Source: JBDTSW01 sp963758845
GTDB taxonomy: Bacteria; Actinomycetota; Thermoleophilia; Solirubrobacterales; 70-9
Assembly: GCA_963758845.1 (NCBI GenBank)
Contig: CAVWWX010000002.1
Coordinates: 186,001 to 250,000 of the forward strand
Reading direction: 5' to 3'
Length of the DNA stretch: 64,000 nucleotides
The notes beneath the pieces were generated by a model, which did no database searches, was not told the origin of the DNA, and saw only the letters and a program-made list of their open reading frames with translations. Position 1 is the first letter of the stretch; each line of letters opens with the position of its first letter. The translations under genes were made by a program, and so were the position numbers. This document shows, one piece after another, positions 27,135 to 35,563 of the stretch.

Positions 27135-27920
27135 TCAGCTCGGGCGCACGGCGCAGAAGCGGTACTGGGCCGCCGAGAAGAAGAACTCGCCGCGCGCGTC
27201 CAGCTCGCGCTGATCGTCCGCCCAGGATGCCGCCCGCTCAGGGCCGAACGCCTCCTGCGCGGCGATGAACTCCTCCATCAGCGGCATCACCAGCGCGGCG
27301 TAGGACTGGGGGTCGAGGCTCGTGGTCGTGAACGCGTGGCCGCTCGCCTTCACGTCGCCGAAGCCGGCGCCGCGCAGCCGCGCGCCCAGGACGCGCGGGA
27401 GGGCCGGGTGGGCCAGGTGGGCATCCCACGCGTCGAGCGCCGCGCGCATCCGCTCCCGGTCCTCCGAATACCAGGCCAGGGCTGGCCAATCCACGTCCCA
27501 GACGACCAGACGCCCGCCGGGTCGCAGCACTCGGTGAAGCTCGGCCAGCGCCACATCGACCTCGTCGACGTACTCCAGGACCTGCACGCTGAGGGCGGCG
27601 TCGAAGCTGGAGTCCTCGAACGGCAGCTCGGTGGCCTCGCCCACGACGACGCTCACATTCGGCGCGTCGGCGGTCTTGCGCGAGGCGTATTCGAGCATCT
27701 GCTCGCTGCGATCCAGGCCGGCGACCGACCCCTCCTGGCCAACCTCCGCGGCCAACTCGGTCAGGTAGAAGCCAAGGCCGCAGCCCGCATCGAGGATCCG
27801 CTCGCCCGGCTTGGCGGCCAGGCCCTCGCGAACCAGCCCGCGGCGGCGGATGACGTCACGGGTGCGGTAGGAGGCCTCGAGCTTCCTCGCCGTGTCCTCG
27901 TCGAACGCGAGTTGAGCCAC
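27135..27920 (-). CDS. SAM-dependent methyltransferase, class I
   Basis: 261 residues. Motif I is ILDAGCGLGFYLTELA, then VAGLDRSEQMLEYASRK (motif post-I acidic residue), ATELPFEDSSFDAALSVQVLEYV and LHRVLRPGGRLVVWDVDW, the usual order of a UbiE/Methyltransf_11 enzyme. The acceptor is unknown. The gene is convergent with mrp and 18 bases downstream of the ferredoxin gene. Confidence 0.85.
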   Translation of the reverse strand: MAQLAFDEDTARKLEASYRTRDVIRRRGLVREGLAAKPGERILDAGCGLGFYLTELAAEVGQEGSVAGLDRSEQMLEYASRKTADAPNVSVVVGEATELPFEDSSFDAALSVQVLEYVDEVDVALAELHRVLRPGGRLVVWDVDWPALAWYSEDRERMRAALDAWDAHLAHPALPRVLGARLRGAGFGDVKASGHAFTTTSLDPQSYAALVMPLMEEFIAAQEAFGPERAASWADDQRELDARGEFFFSAAQYRFCAVRPS

Positions 27921-27938
27921 CCCCGAAGCCCCCAGCCG

Positions 27939-28202
27939 CTACTTCCCGGCGAAGTACTCCGCGTTGATCGGCGTGTACTTGGCCCACTCCTCGGGGAGCT
28001 GGTCCTCGGCGAAGCAGGCGTCGACCGGGCAGGCCTCGACGCAGGCGTCGCAGTCGATGCACTCGTCGGGGTCGATGAAGAGCTGCTCGACGTTCTCGTA
28101 GTCGGGCTCGTCGGGCGTGGGGTGGATGCAGTCGACCGGGCACACCTCGACGCACGAGTTGTCCTTCTGTCCGATGCAGGGCTCGGCGATCACGTAGGCC
28201 AA
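27939..28202 (-). CDS. fdxA: 7Fe ferredoxin
   Basis: 87 residues. IGQKDNSCVEVCPVDCIH carries the [3Fe-4S]-type first motif (CxxxxxxC spacing extended as in 7Fe ferredoxins) and CIDCDACVEACPVDAC the [4Fe-4S] motif, with the acidic segment PDYENVEQLFIDPDE between. This is a low-potential electron carrier that could serve a P450 or an oxidoreductase. It starts with ATG at 28202. Confidence 0.95.
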   Translation of the reverse strand: MAYVIAEPCIGQKDNSCVEVCPVDCIHPTPDEPDYENVEQLFIDPDECIDCDACVEACPVDACFAEDQLPEEWAKYTPINAEYFAGK

Positions 28203-28315
28203 GGGTCAGGTCTCCGTTTCTCGTGTTCTGTGCTGGGGACAAAGCCGCCCGTCAGTGCCCGGGACGAGCGAGCGCCACATTCTAGACGTGAGAGGAGGCA
28301 TGGCCCCCTGCGGGC

Positions 28316-29219
28316 GTGGCTAGAGTCCACGCGGTGATCCTGCTCACTGGCGCCACGGGGACAGTCGGCAAGGTGCTCCTCCCCCTGCTGCTGGAAAGGG
28401 GCGAGGAAGTCCGCGTGCTGGTCCGCGACCCGCGACGCCTCGGGCGGCTGCGGGTGGACGTGCAGCTCGCGCTCGGAGATCTGGCGAGCCTGGGCGACCC
28501 GCACCTTCAGCGCCAGGCGCTCCGCGGCGTCGACACGGTGATCCACCTTGCGGCGTCGATCCGGGACCAGCCGCAGGCGTCCGTGGTCGAGCTGAACGGG
28601 CTCGCCACCGGGCGCCTGTTGTCGGCCGCCGAGCGGCTTCGAGCCGAGCGGTTCCTCTTCTTCTCGGCGATGGGCGCAAGCGAGATCCAGCGCACACGGT
28701 TCTTCCGGGCCAAGGCCTTGGCCGAGGCGGCCGTCCGCGCCTCGCCGCTGGAGACGACGGTCTTCGCGCCCTCGATCATCTACGACCGCGACGACTTCTG
28801 GGTGACGCTGATGCGGCGCCTGTCGCTGCTCCCCGTGATGCCTGTATCGGGCGAGGGCGGCGCCGCCTTTCAGCCGATCTGGGCGGCCGACGCCGCCCGG
28901 GCCGTGAACGCGGTGCTGGACTCCGGCGACGCGGCTGGGTTCATCGAGCTGGCGGGACCGGAGACGCTCACCTACGACGGGATGGCCCGGCTGATCGCGC
29001 GCTCGGCCGGTCGCGACCGTCCGCTGGTGCACGTGCCGCTGGGGGCGGTGCGATTGGGCCCTGGTCTGGCTGCGGCGGATCGTCGGCGAGGCGGTGTTCG
29101 CGACGTGGGAGGAGGCGGAGCTGATGGAGGTCGCGATGACCAGCCCACGGGGTGACGCCGACGTTCGCGCCCTGGGCGTCGAGCCCGCCTCGATGACCGC
29201 CGTGCTGGCGGGAGCCTGA
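28316..29219 (+). CDS. NAD(P)H-binding SDR/NmrA-like protein (frameshifted)
   Basis: 300 residues after removing one extra base near 29051-29056 (LGAVR then WALVWLRRIVGEAVF). An N-terminal Rossmann fold of the atypical SDR/complex I NDUFA9-like type: ILLTGATGTVGKVLLPLL, VRVLVRDPRRLGRL, DTVIHLAASIRDQ. Substrate is unknown. The start is uncertain: GTG at 28316 and 28334 are in-frame, but an ATG at 28300 with a perfect GAGGAGG is followed only by MAPCGRG and a stop. A single-base error there would make 28300 the true start. Confidence 0.8.
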
Positions 29220-29232
29220 CCGGCTGGTCGGT

Positions 29233-30124
29233 CTAGACGACGACGATCTCGTTGCCGCCGGTGCGCTTGGCGTTGTAGAGCGCGCGGTCGGCCCGGTGGT
29301 AGACCTCGCCTGCGTCGATCGTGCCGTCGGTGACGCAGATCCCCGCCGACAGGCTTAGCGCCCCGGCTCCCCGGAACTCCTCGCCCCCGATCACATCGCA
29401 GGCGCGGTTGACGGCGCTCGAGGCGCCCTCGGCGTCGGCGTCGGGGAGGATCCAGCCGAACTCGTCGCCCCCGACCCGGGCCAGGTGCTCGCCGGTGCGA
29501 ACCAGCGCGCCCAAACGGCCTGCGGCCTCGGCCAGCACGCGGTCGCCCGCGGGGTGGCCGCCGGCGTCGTTCACGCGCTTGAAGCCGTCGAGGTCGAGGA
29601 TGGCCAGGCTCAGCGACCGGCTGTGGCGGCGGGCGCGCGCCACCTCGCCCGCCAGGTTGACGAGGAAGCTGCGCTTGTTGAGAAGGCCCGTCAGCTCATC
29701 CTTGGCGGCCAGCTCGGCCAGGCGCGCGCTCGCGGTCGGCCATGCGGCTGATGTCGCGGACGACGATGACCCGGGCGAACGTCCTCGCCGTCGCCCTCAC
29801 CTGCCGTCCCCACAGAGACGAGCGCCGTGAAGCGCGAGCCGTCCTTTCGCATCAGCTGGACCTCGGTCTCGCCCTGTCCGGTCGCTCCTGCACCTCGCGC
29901 ATGAACCGCTCCACCCGCTCGAGGGTCTCGGGGGCGAAGAACGGGAACGGGAAGCTAGGCGCCGATCAGCTCGTCCTTGCCGAAGCCGGTGATCGCGCAG
30001 ATGGCCGCGTTCACCTCAACGATGCGGCGCGTCGGCGGCGACGACGACGCCCCTCGGGCAGCGCCTGAACCACCGCGTCGAGAAACGCTGCTCGCTCAGG
30101 ATTGGCGCGATGTTCGGCTGACAT
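29233..30124 (-). CDS. PAS-GGDEF diguanylate cyclase (six apparent indels)
   Basis: Reading through frame changes restores a 295-residue protein. PAS part: MSAEHRANPERAAFLDAVVQ, IVEVNAAICAITGFGKDELIG, FPFPFFAPETLERVERF, ETEVQLMRKDGSRF and VIVVRDISRMADRE. GGDEF part: LAAKDELTGLLNKRSFL, LSLAILDLDGFKRVND, then ARVGGDEFGWIL, the intact catalytic motif. The product is probably a cyclic-di-GMP synthase sensing through the PAS domain; no membrane segment is seen. Breaks lie near 29735, 29770, 29890, 29960, 30025 and 30055; net correction gives 296 whole codons. Either this is a badly sequenced stretch or a recent pseudogene. Confidence 0.75.
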
Positions 30125-30193
30125 GGATGCGATCCCCCCGAGTCCAAGCTTGACCCCGCCGCCACCTCGGATCGGTTGGCCACTCTAAAGAAA

Positions 30194-30222
30194 GAGGGGC
30201 CCGGCAGTGCGCCGGGCCCCTC
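30194..30222 (-). terminator. Rho-independent terminator of groES-groEL
   Basis: A 12-bp stem (GAGGGGCCCGGC and GCCGGGCCCCTC) with loop AGTGC. On the minus strand, the direction of groEL transcription, it is followed by TTTCTTTAG. It begins about 30 bases after the groEL stop. Confidence 0.88.
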
Positions 30223-30251
30223 GAAACCACCGGTCCTCTCAAGGACGTGGC

Positions 30252-31884
30252 TTACATCATCCCGCCCATGTCGGGCATACCGCCGCGGGCGCGCCGGCGC
30301 CGTCCTTCTCCGGCGGCTCGGCGACGATCGCCTCCGTGGTGAGGATGTTCTTGCGCGATCGACGCGGCGTTCTGCAGCGCCGACCGGGTGACCATCGTCG
30401 GGTCGATCACGCCGGCCTTGATCAGGTCGCCGTAGTCGCCGTTATCGGCGTTCAGGCCCTCGCCGGGCTTGAGGCCGCGGATCTTCTCGACCACGACCGA
30501 GCCCTCCATGCCGGAGTTCTCGGCGATCTGGCGGATCGGCTCCTCCAGCGAGCGGCGGATGATCTCCGCGCCCGTCGCCTCGTCGGCGTCCAGGTCGGCC
30601 GAGTCGATGGCCTCCTGGGCGTTCAGGAGCGCCACGCCGCCGCCCGGCACGATGCCCTCCTCGAGGGCCGCGCGGGTGGCCTGCAGCGCGTCCTCGACGC
30701 GGTGCTTCTTCTCCTTCATCTCGGTCTCGGTGGCAGCGCCGACCTTGACCACGGCAACGCCGCCCGCGAGCTTCGCCAGGCGCTCCTGGAGCTTCTCACG
30801 GTCGAAGTCGGAGTCGGTGTTCTCGATCTCCTGGCGGATCTGATTGATCCGCCCCTCGATGCCGGACTTCTCGCCGGAGCCGTCGATGATCGTCGTCGTG
30901 TCCTTGGTGACGACGACGCGACGAGCGCGACCGAGCTGGTCGACCGTGGTGTTCTCGAGCTTCAGGCCCATCTCCTCGGTGATCACCTCGCCGCCGCTGA
31001 GGATCGCGATGTCCTCCATCATGCGCTTGCGGCGATCGCCGAATCCGGGGGCCTTGACCGCGACGCCGGTGAAGGTGCCACGGAGCTTGTTGACCACCAG
31101 GGTCGCGAGCGTCTCGCCCTCGACGTCCTCGGCGATGATCGCGAGCGGCTTGCCGCCCTGCATCACCTGACTCGAGCACCGGGAGGATGTCGCGGACCGA
31201 GCCGATCTTCTGGTTGGCGATGAGGATGTACGGGTCCTCCAGCACCGCCTCCATCCGATCCTGGTCGGTGATCATGTACGGCGAGATGTAGCCCTTGTCG
31301 AACTGCATCCCCTCGGTGAACTCGAGCTCCATCCCGAAGGTCTGGCCCTCCTCGACGTTCACGACGCCGTCCTTGCCGACCTTGTCGATCGCGTCGGCGA
31401 TCGTGTTGCCGATCTCCTCGTCGGCGGCCGAGATGGCGGCGACGCGGGCGATCTGGTCCTTGCCCTCGATCTCCTTCGACTGCTTGTCGCGGAGGTGGGC
31501 GACGACCTGGTCGACCGCATGCTCGATCCCGCGGCGCAGGGCCAGCGGGTTCGCGCCGGCGGCCACGTTCTTGAGGCCGTGACGGACGATGGTCTGGGCC
31601 AGCAGCGTGGCGGTCGTGGTGCCGTCGCCGGCGACGTCGTTCGTCGCGGTGGCGACCTCACGCACGAGCTGGGCGCCCTGGTTCTCGAAGACGTCCTCGA
31701 GCTCGATCTCGCGAGCGATCGTGACGCCGTCGTTGGTGATCGTGGGCGCGCCGAACTTCTTGTCGAGCACGACGTAGCGCCCCTTCGGGCCAAGGGTGAC
31801 CTTGACCGCATTGGCGACGCCGTCGACGCCGGCCTGCAGAGCAGCCCGCGCCTCGGCGTCGTACTTCAATTCCTTGTGAGCCAT
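30252..31884 (-). CDS. groEL: Chaperonin GroEL (three apparent indels)
   Basis: 60-kDa chaperonin, ATP-driven folding chamber. 543 residues after correcting one inserted base near 31169-31171 (VLES then VMQGGKPLAIIAEDVEGE), one inserted near 30351-30355 (AASI then AKNILTTEAIVAEPPEK) and one missing near 30281-30287 (back into frame before GGMPDMGGMM). Signatures: MAHKELKYDAEARAAL, LGPKGRYVVLDKKFGAPT, EVATATNDVAGDGTTTATLL (ATP site) and the Gly-Met C-terminal tail. It lies 32 bases downstream of groES in the same operon. Confidence 0.96.
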
Positions 31885-31916
31885 TTTTCAGCTTCTCCTT
31901 CGTTGGGCGGGCGTCT

Positions 31917-32207
31917 CTAGACGACCTTGGCCAGGACGTCCGACTCGCGCAGGACGAGCAGGTCGTCGCCGTCGACCTTCACCTCGGTGCCGCCGTACTT
32001 CGAGTACAGGACCTCGTCGCCAGCGGCGACGTCGAGGGGGATGCGCTTCTCGCCGTCCTCGTCCCAGTTGCCGTCGCCAACCGCGACGACCTTGCCCTTC
32101 TGGGGCTTCTCCTTGGCGGTGTCGGGGAGGACGATGCCGCTTGCGGTCGTCTCCTCCTCCTCGATCGCCTGGACGATCAGCCTGTCGCCTAGTGGCTTCA
32201 GGTTCAT
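31917..32207 (-). CDS. groES: Co-chaperonin GroES
   Basis: 96 residues, full length. It caps GroEL. LKPLGDRLIVQAIEEEETTASGI includes the mobile loop, and DEVLYSKYGGTEVKVDGDDLLVLRESDVLA is the conserved C-terminal half. GGAGG precedes the ATG. It is the first gene of the operon, with promoter and CIRCE element upstream. Confidence 0.97.
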   Translation of the reverse strand: MNLKPLGDRLIVQAIEEEETTASGIVLPDTAKEKPQKGKVVAVGDGNWDEDGEKRIPLDVAAGDEVLYSKYGGTEVKVDGDDLLVLRESDVLAKVV

Positions 32208-32257
32208 CTTTAGATACCTCCGTTGGTGCTTGGATTCAAGTCATTTCCTGGTGCGGC

Positions 32258-32284
32258 TTGGCACTCTACAGGGGAGAGTGCCAG
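32258..32284 (-). promoter_or_regulatory. CIRCE element (HrcA operator)
   Basis: TTGGCACTC (32258-32266), nine bases, then GAGTGCCAG (32276-32284). It matches the CIRCE consensus TTAGCACTC-N9-GAGTGCTAA except for the A/T-to-G/C change next to each arm end. It lies in the groES leader, just downstream of the predicted transcription start, the usual place for HrcA repression of chaperonin genes. hrcA is not in the window. Confidence 0.92.
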
Positions 32285-32297
32285 CGCCTCTGAGAGG

Positions 32298-32325
32298 AGT
32301 GTAGCCACCCCCCGCGACTTGTCAA
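32298..32325 (-). promoter_or_regulatory. Housekeeping promoter of groES-groEL
   Basis: On the minus strand TTGACA (32325-32320) and TACACT (32303-32298) are spaced by 16 bases. Transcription would start near 32291, seven bases before the CIRCE element. It is among the best consensus promoters in the window. Confidence 0.85.
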
Positions 32326-32340
32326 GAATCTAAGTCCCCT

Positions 32341-32399
32341 CCACTCAAGGGGTTTGACCCCGTGAGTGGGCTCGACTTAGGGGGTCTGACCCGTGAGTG
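32341..32399. repeat. Short hairpin and direct-repeat element
   Basis: CCACTCAAGGGG (32341-32352) pairs with CCCCGTGAGTGG (32358-32369) with one mismatch. A 19-20-base direct repeat, GGGGTTTGACCCCGTGAGTG (32349-32368) and GGGGTCTGACCCGTGAGTG (32381-32399), covers the same stretch. It fills the space between the groES promoter and the end of the SRPBCC gene. It may be a terminator for the SRPBCC gene, or a REP-like repeat. Confidence 0.6.
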
Positions 32400-32413
32400 A
32401 GGGGCGCTTTGGA

Positions 32414-32891
32414 TCAGTCGGCGGCCAGGAGGCGGCAGCCGAGGTGCGGCCGCGATCCCCTCCGCCCCGTTTCCCATGACCCAGTCGTGGTTCCAGGCGA
32501 ACGCCGGGCGAGCGAGCGGGGCGAGCAGGTTCATCCAGCCCTTCGTCGTCGCGACGCTCCACTCGTAGACGACCGCGGTCACGCCCCCCTGCTCGAACAG
32601 GCGCCAGGTGCCGGTGCCCTCCAGCTCGCCCGACGCCCGGCCCTCCAACAGGTGCGGGCGCTCGGCCCGGACCGTGCGGGTATCGAAGGTCAGCTCGTAG
32701 GGCAGCTTGGAGCGCCAGGTGTAGCGCCCAAGCTGGCCGACGCCGTCCTCGTCGCCCGGCTCGAGCTCGACGACGCGCTCGACCCCGCGCCACCACGACG
32801 GCCAGGCCTCGGAGTCGAAGATCGCATCCCACGCCCGATCGCGCTCGCACTCGAGCAGCCAGGTCGTCAGGAACCGGTACTCGCGCGCCAT
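32414..32891 (-). CDS. SRPBCC (START/polyketide cyclase-like) protein (frameshift near end)
   Basis: 158 residues after removing one base near 32443-32446 (EGIAAALGCRLLAAD, stop at 32414-32416). The pattern FLTTWLLECERDRAWDAIFDSEAWPSWWRGV, then FEQGGVTAVVYEWSVATTKGWMNLLAPLARPAFAWNHDWVMGNGAEG is that of SRPBCC ligand-binding proteins. Ligand unknown. Without the correction the frame runs on to 32322, across the repeat and into the groES -35, which is unlikely to be coding. Confidence 0.8.
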
Positions 32892-32896
32892 CGGCG

Positions 32897-33301
32897 CTAG
32901 TTCACGGAGGGGGTCTCGCCGTTGCCGAAGCGGGGCCCGGCGGGCTCGACGATCTGCGAGAAGCGCACGACGGTGACCGTGTCCTCCATCGTGATGTCGC
33001 GCCCGTAGATCTGCTCGAGGAAGCTGATCATCTCCTCGGTGCGGCGGAACTCGGGGTTGTCGTGCTCGATGTCTCGCGGCGAGAGCTCCTTGACCCGCTT
33101 CACGACCACCTCATCGATCACGGCGGCGAAGATCTTCTCGCGCGGGGCGTGATGCTGGCCCACGGTGATCCAAACAACGTGCCCGCGCTCGTACTTGCGT
33201 GACTTGTCGCCCAGGCGGATCGTGGCCGTCTTGCGCCCGCGGCGGAGCTGGTCGACGAACGCGGGCGAGAAGAAATTGAGCGCGTAGAGGCTGGCGGACA
33301 T
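32897..33301 (-). CDS. ASCH domain protein
   Basis: 134 residues. ALNFFSPAFVDQLRRGRKTATIRLGDKSRKYERGHVVWITVG has the GxKTxTxR and the G-x-x-V pattern of ASCH/PUA-like domains, proposed RNA-binding modules. The C-terminal part (SPRDIEHDNPEFRRTEEMISFLEQIYG, EDTVTVVRFSQI) fits the same fold. Specific function unknown. Five bases separate it from the SRPBCC gene. Confidence 0.8.
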   Translation of the reverse strand: MSASLYALNFFSPAFVDQLRRGRKTATIRLGDKSRKYERGHVVWITVGQHHAPREKIFAAVIDEVVVKRVKELSPRDIEHDNPEFRRTEEMISFLEQIYGRDITMEDTVTVVRFSQIVEPAGPRFGNGETPSVN

Positions 33302-33320
33302 CGGGCCGCAGCCTACGCGA

Positions 33321-33962
33321 TCAAAAGCCCTCGCTGCCGATCAGGGGCACGAACCGGCACGGCCCGATGGTCCGGGCCCGGACCGACTCGCCGTCCTCGC
33401 CGAGCGCGAACGCGGTGAGCATGTCGGTGGAGCCCTCGGCGACCGGCGCTACCAGCCTTCCGCCCGGCACGAGCTGGCGGATCAGGCCGACCGGTGGTCC
33501 CGGCGCCGAGGCGTGCACGGCGATCGCGTCGAACGGCCCGCGGCCCTCCAGGCCGGCGCTCCCGTCGCCCTCCACGACCTCGACACGCTCGAATCCCAGC
33601 GCCGCGATCAGCCGGCGCGCCGAGGAAGCCAGCTCGGGGACGCGCTCGACCGTCACGACCTCGGCGGCCAGCAGGGCCAGGACGCACGTCGAGTAGCCGG
33701 ACCCGGTCCCCACCTCCAGCACGCGCTCGCTCCCGCTCAGCTCGAGCGCCTCGCAGATCGCGGCCACGATCCAGGGCTGCGAGATCGTCTGGTCGTGCCC
33801 GATCGCCAGGGCGCTGTCGCGGTAGGCCAGCGAGCGGGCGCGCTCGGGCAGGAACTCCTCGCGGGGCACCACGCCCATCGCGGCGAGGACGCGCTCGTCG
33901 GCGATCCCGCGTCGGCGCAACTGGCGCTGGACCATGCGCGCCCTCTGCTTGGCGAAGTCCAC
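33321..33962 (-). CDS. pcm: Protein-L-isoaspartate O-methyltransferase
   Basis: 213 residues. Repairs isoaspartyl residues in aged proteins using SAM. MVQRQLRRRGIADERVLAAMGVVPREEFLP, then YRDSALAIGHDQTISQPWIVA (the TISQP signature) and VLEVGTGSGYSTCVLALLA (SAM motif I) are diagnostic. It lies 10 bases after the Crp/Fnr gene in the same direction. Confidence 0.96.
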   Translation of the reverse strand: MDFAKQRARMVQRQLRRRGIADERVLAAMGVVPREEFLPERARSLAYRDSALAIGHDQTISQPWIVAAICEALELSGSERVLEVGTGSGYSTCVLALLAAEVVTVERVPELASSARRLIAALGFERVEVVEGDGSAGLEGRGPFDAIAVHASAPGPPVGLIRQLVPGGRLVAPVAEGSTDMLTAFALGEDGESVRARTIGPCRFVPLIGSEGF

Positions 33963-33972
33963 GAGGGACTGC

Positions 33973-34659
33973 TCAGAAGATGTACGAGCGCAACCGCCGC
34001 GGCAACAGCACCGTCACCCGCCCGCGCCCGACGGCGACCACCCCAGCGCGCTCCAGCGTGGCGAGGAACCGCGACACGCTCTCTCGCGAGGTCCCCGCGA
34101 GCTGGGCGAGGTCGGCCTGCGTCATCCGCACGGTCACGCCCTCGCGGCCCTCGGGCAGGGCCTCCTCGGCGATCAGCTGGGCCAGCACGCCCGCGACGCG
34201 GCTCGGCACGGTCTGGAACGACTGGCGGGCAACCCGCTCGTTCGTCTCGCGCAGGCGCCTGACCAGCGCGACGATGAGCTTGACGGCGATGTCCGGGTGC
34301 GCGGCGAGCAGTCGGCGCATGTCGCCGGCGGGCAGGGCCAGCAGCTCGGAATCGGCGAGGGTCTCGACGCTGGCCGAGCGGGCGCCCCCGTCGAGCATGG
34401 CGAGCTCGCCGAAGATGTCGCCCTCGGCCAACGTGGCCAGTGCGATCGCCCTGCCGTCGGAGTGCTCGCGGGTGACGCGCAGGTCGCCGCTGCGGACGAT
34501 GTAGCACGCGTCGGAGGTGTCGCCTTCGTGGAAGACCCGCACCCCACGCTCGAAGCTGCGGGGCACCGCAACCGCGCCGATCCGGTCGAGTTCGTCCTCT
34601 GACAGCTCGGCGAACAGGGGCACTCGCGCGAGCAGGCTGACGTTGCTGGAGCTCACCAC
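33973..34659 (-). CDS. Crp/Fnr family transcriptional regulator
   Basis: 228 residues. A cyclic-nucleotide-binding beta-roll (LFAELSEDELDRIGAVAVPRSF, GDIFGELAMLDGGARSASVETL; the GELA...RSAS phosphate-binding cassette is present, so cAMP or similar binding is plausible) and a C-terminal winged helix with RMTQADLAQLAGTSRESVSRFLATLERAG. No Fnr-type N-terminal cysteines. GTG start at 34659 preceded by GGGAGGA. An 18-bp palindrome lies just upstream. Confidence 0.93.
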   Translation of the reverse strand: MVSSSNVSLLARVPLFAELSEDELDRIGAVAVPRSFERGVRVFHEGDTSDACYIVRSGDLRVTREHSDGRAIALATLAEGDIFGELAMLDGGARSASVETLADSELLALPAGDMRRLLAAHPDIAVKLIVALVRRLRETNERVARQSFQTVPSRVAGVLAQLIAEEALPEGREGVTVRMTQADLAQLAGTSRESVSRFLATLERAGVVAVGRGRVTVLLPRRLRSYIF

Positions 34660-34671
34660 TCCTCCCTTCCG

Positions 34672-34689
34672 GCCTGACTCTAGTCAGGC
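34672..34689. promoter_or_regulatory. Palindrome upstream of the Crp/Fnr gene
   Basis: GCCTGACTCTAGTCAGGC has perfect 8-bp arms around CT. It sits in the 38-base gap between the nei stop and the Crp/Fnr start. It could be an autoregulatory operator or an attenuator/terminator of nei; there is no T-run. Confidence 0.45.
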
Positions 34690-34697
34690 GTCCGGGC

Positions 34698-35459
34698 TCA
34701 TGCTTGGCAGCTCTCGCACCAGTAGGCGGTGCGGTTCGCATCGCCCTGGCCGCCGGAGCGGATCCGACCGCCGCATCGCGGGCAACCCTCGCGCGTGCCC
34801 CGGTAGATACTGCGGGGCCGGCGGCCCCGCTTGACCGAGACCTGCATCACGCGCTCGTTCTCCCGGATCACCTCCTCGGCCTCGTCGAGATCGAGCTCGG
34901 AGATGTTCCGCCAGGGGCTCACGCCGGCCTGGAACAGCGCCTCGTTTCGGATCGCGTTGCCAATCCCGGCGATGATCCGCTGATCCAACAGGGCGTCCCC
35001 GACCTCGCGGCCCGCCCCCATCTCGAGCAGGCGTCGTGCGGCCTCGGCGCGATCGAAGCCCGGCCCCAGCGGATCCGGGCCCAGCTGCATCAGGCCGGGG
35101 TCGTTGCGGATGCGCGACTCGCTCACCAGCCGCAGGATCTGCCCGCCCTTCTGCGACGCGATCGCCCTGCCCGAGGCGAGCACCAGCCACGGCTTTCCGT
35201 AGGGAAGCCGGCCGTCGGCGGTGATGAACCAGCGTCCGTTCATCCCGAGGTGGCTGTGGACCACGAGGTCGCCCGAGAAGTGCGCGAGCAGGTGCTTGCC
35301 GCGCGCCTCGGCCAACTCGAGCGTGCGGCCCTGGAGCTGATCCGCCCGGTGGTGGATCGGCGAGCGCCCACTCGGCGCCTGGGCGCGCTGGATCTCCTTG
35401 CCGCGAAGCGCCGCGTTCATGCGCCGCGCCACTCGATGGATCGTGTCGCCCTCGGGCAC
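34698..35459 (-). CDS. nei: Fpg/Nei family DNA glycosylase, endonuclease VIII-like
   Basis: 253 residues. MPEGDTIHRVARRMNAAL has the catalytic Pro2-Glu3, as in Nei rather than Fpg (which starts PELPE). The helix-two-turn-helix region is DQRIIAGIGNAIRNEALFQAGVSP, and the zinc finger CPRCGG...YWCESCQ closes the protein. It removes oxidised bases and nicks the abasic site. The same strand as lhr upstream suggests a repair group. Confidence 0.94.
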   Translation of the reverse strand: MPEGDTIHRVARRMNAALRGKEIQRAQAPSGRSPIHHRADQLQGRTLELAEARGKHLLAHFSGDLVVHSHLGMNGRWFITADGRLPYGKPWLVLASGRAIASQKGGQILRLVSESRIRNDPGLMQLGPDPLGPGFDRAEAARRLLEMGAGREVGDALLDQRIIAGIGNAIRNEALFQAGVSPWRNISELDLDEAEEVIRENERVMQVSVKRGRRPRSIYRGTREGCPRCGGRIRSGGQGDANRTAYWCESCQA

Positions 35460-35563
35460 GCCTAGATGATGGCGGCCCCGCGTGTCGGGCTAGGGGAAGC
35501 CCTTCTCGCGCTCGTAGGTCTTGCCCTTGTCCGTCCCCGAGCCGCCGTCGCCTGTTCGCGGGT

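Noticed and set aside
32322..32413. C-terminal extension of the SRPBCC gene
   Set aside because: Covers a repeat element and the groES -35 box; one base correction gives a normal end at 32414.
35490..35563. Small ORF after lhr ending YEREKGFP
   Set aside because: No start codon or ribosome-binding site of its own; only an open frame continuing from inside lhr in another phase.
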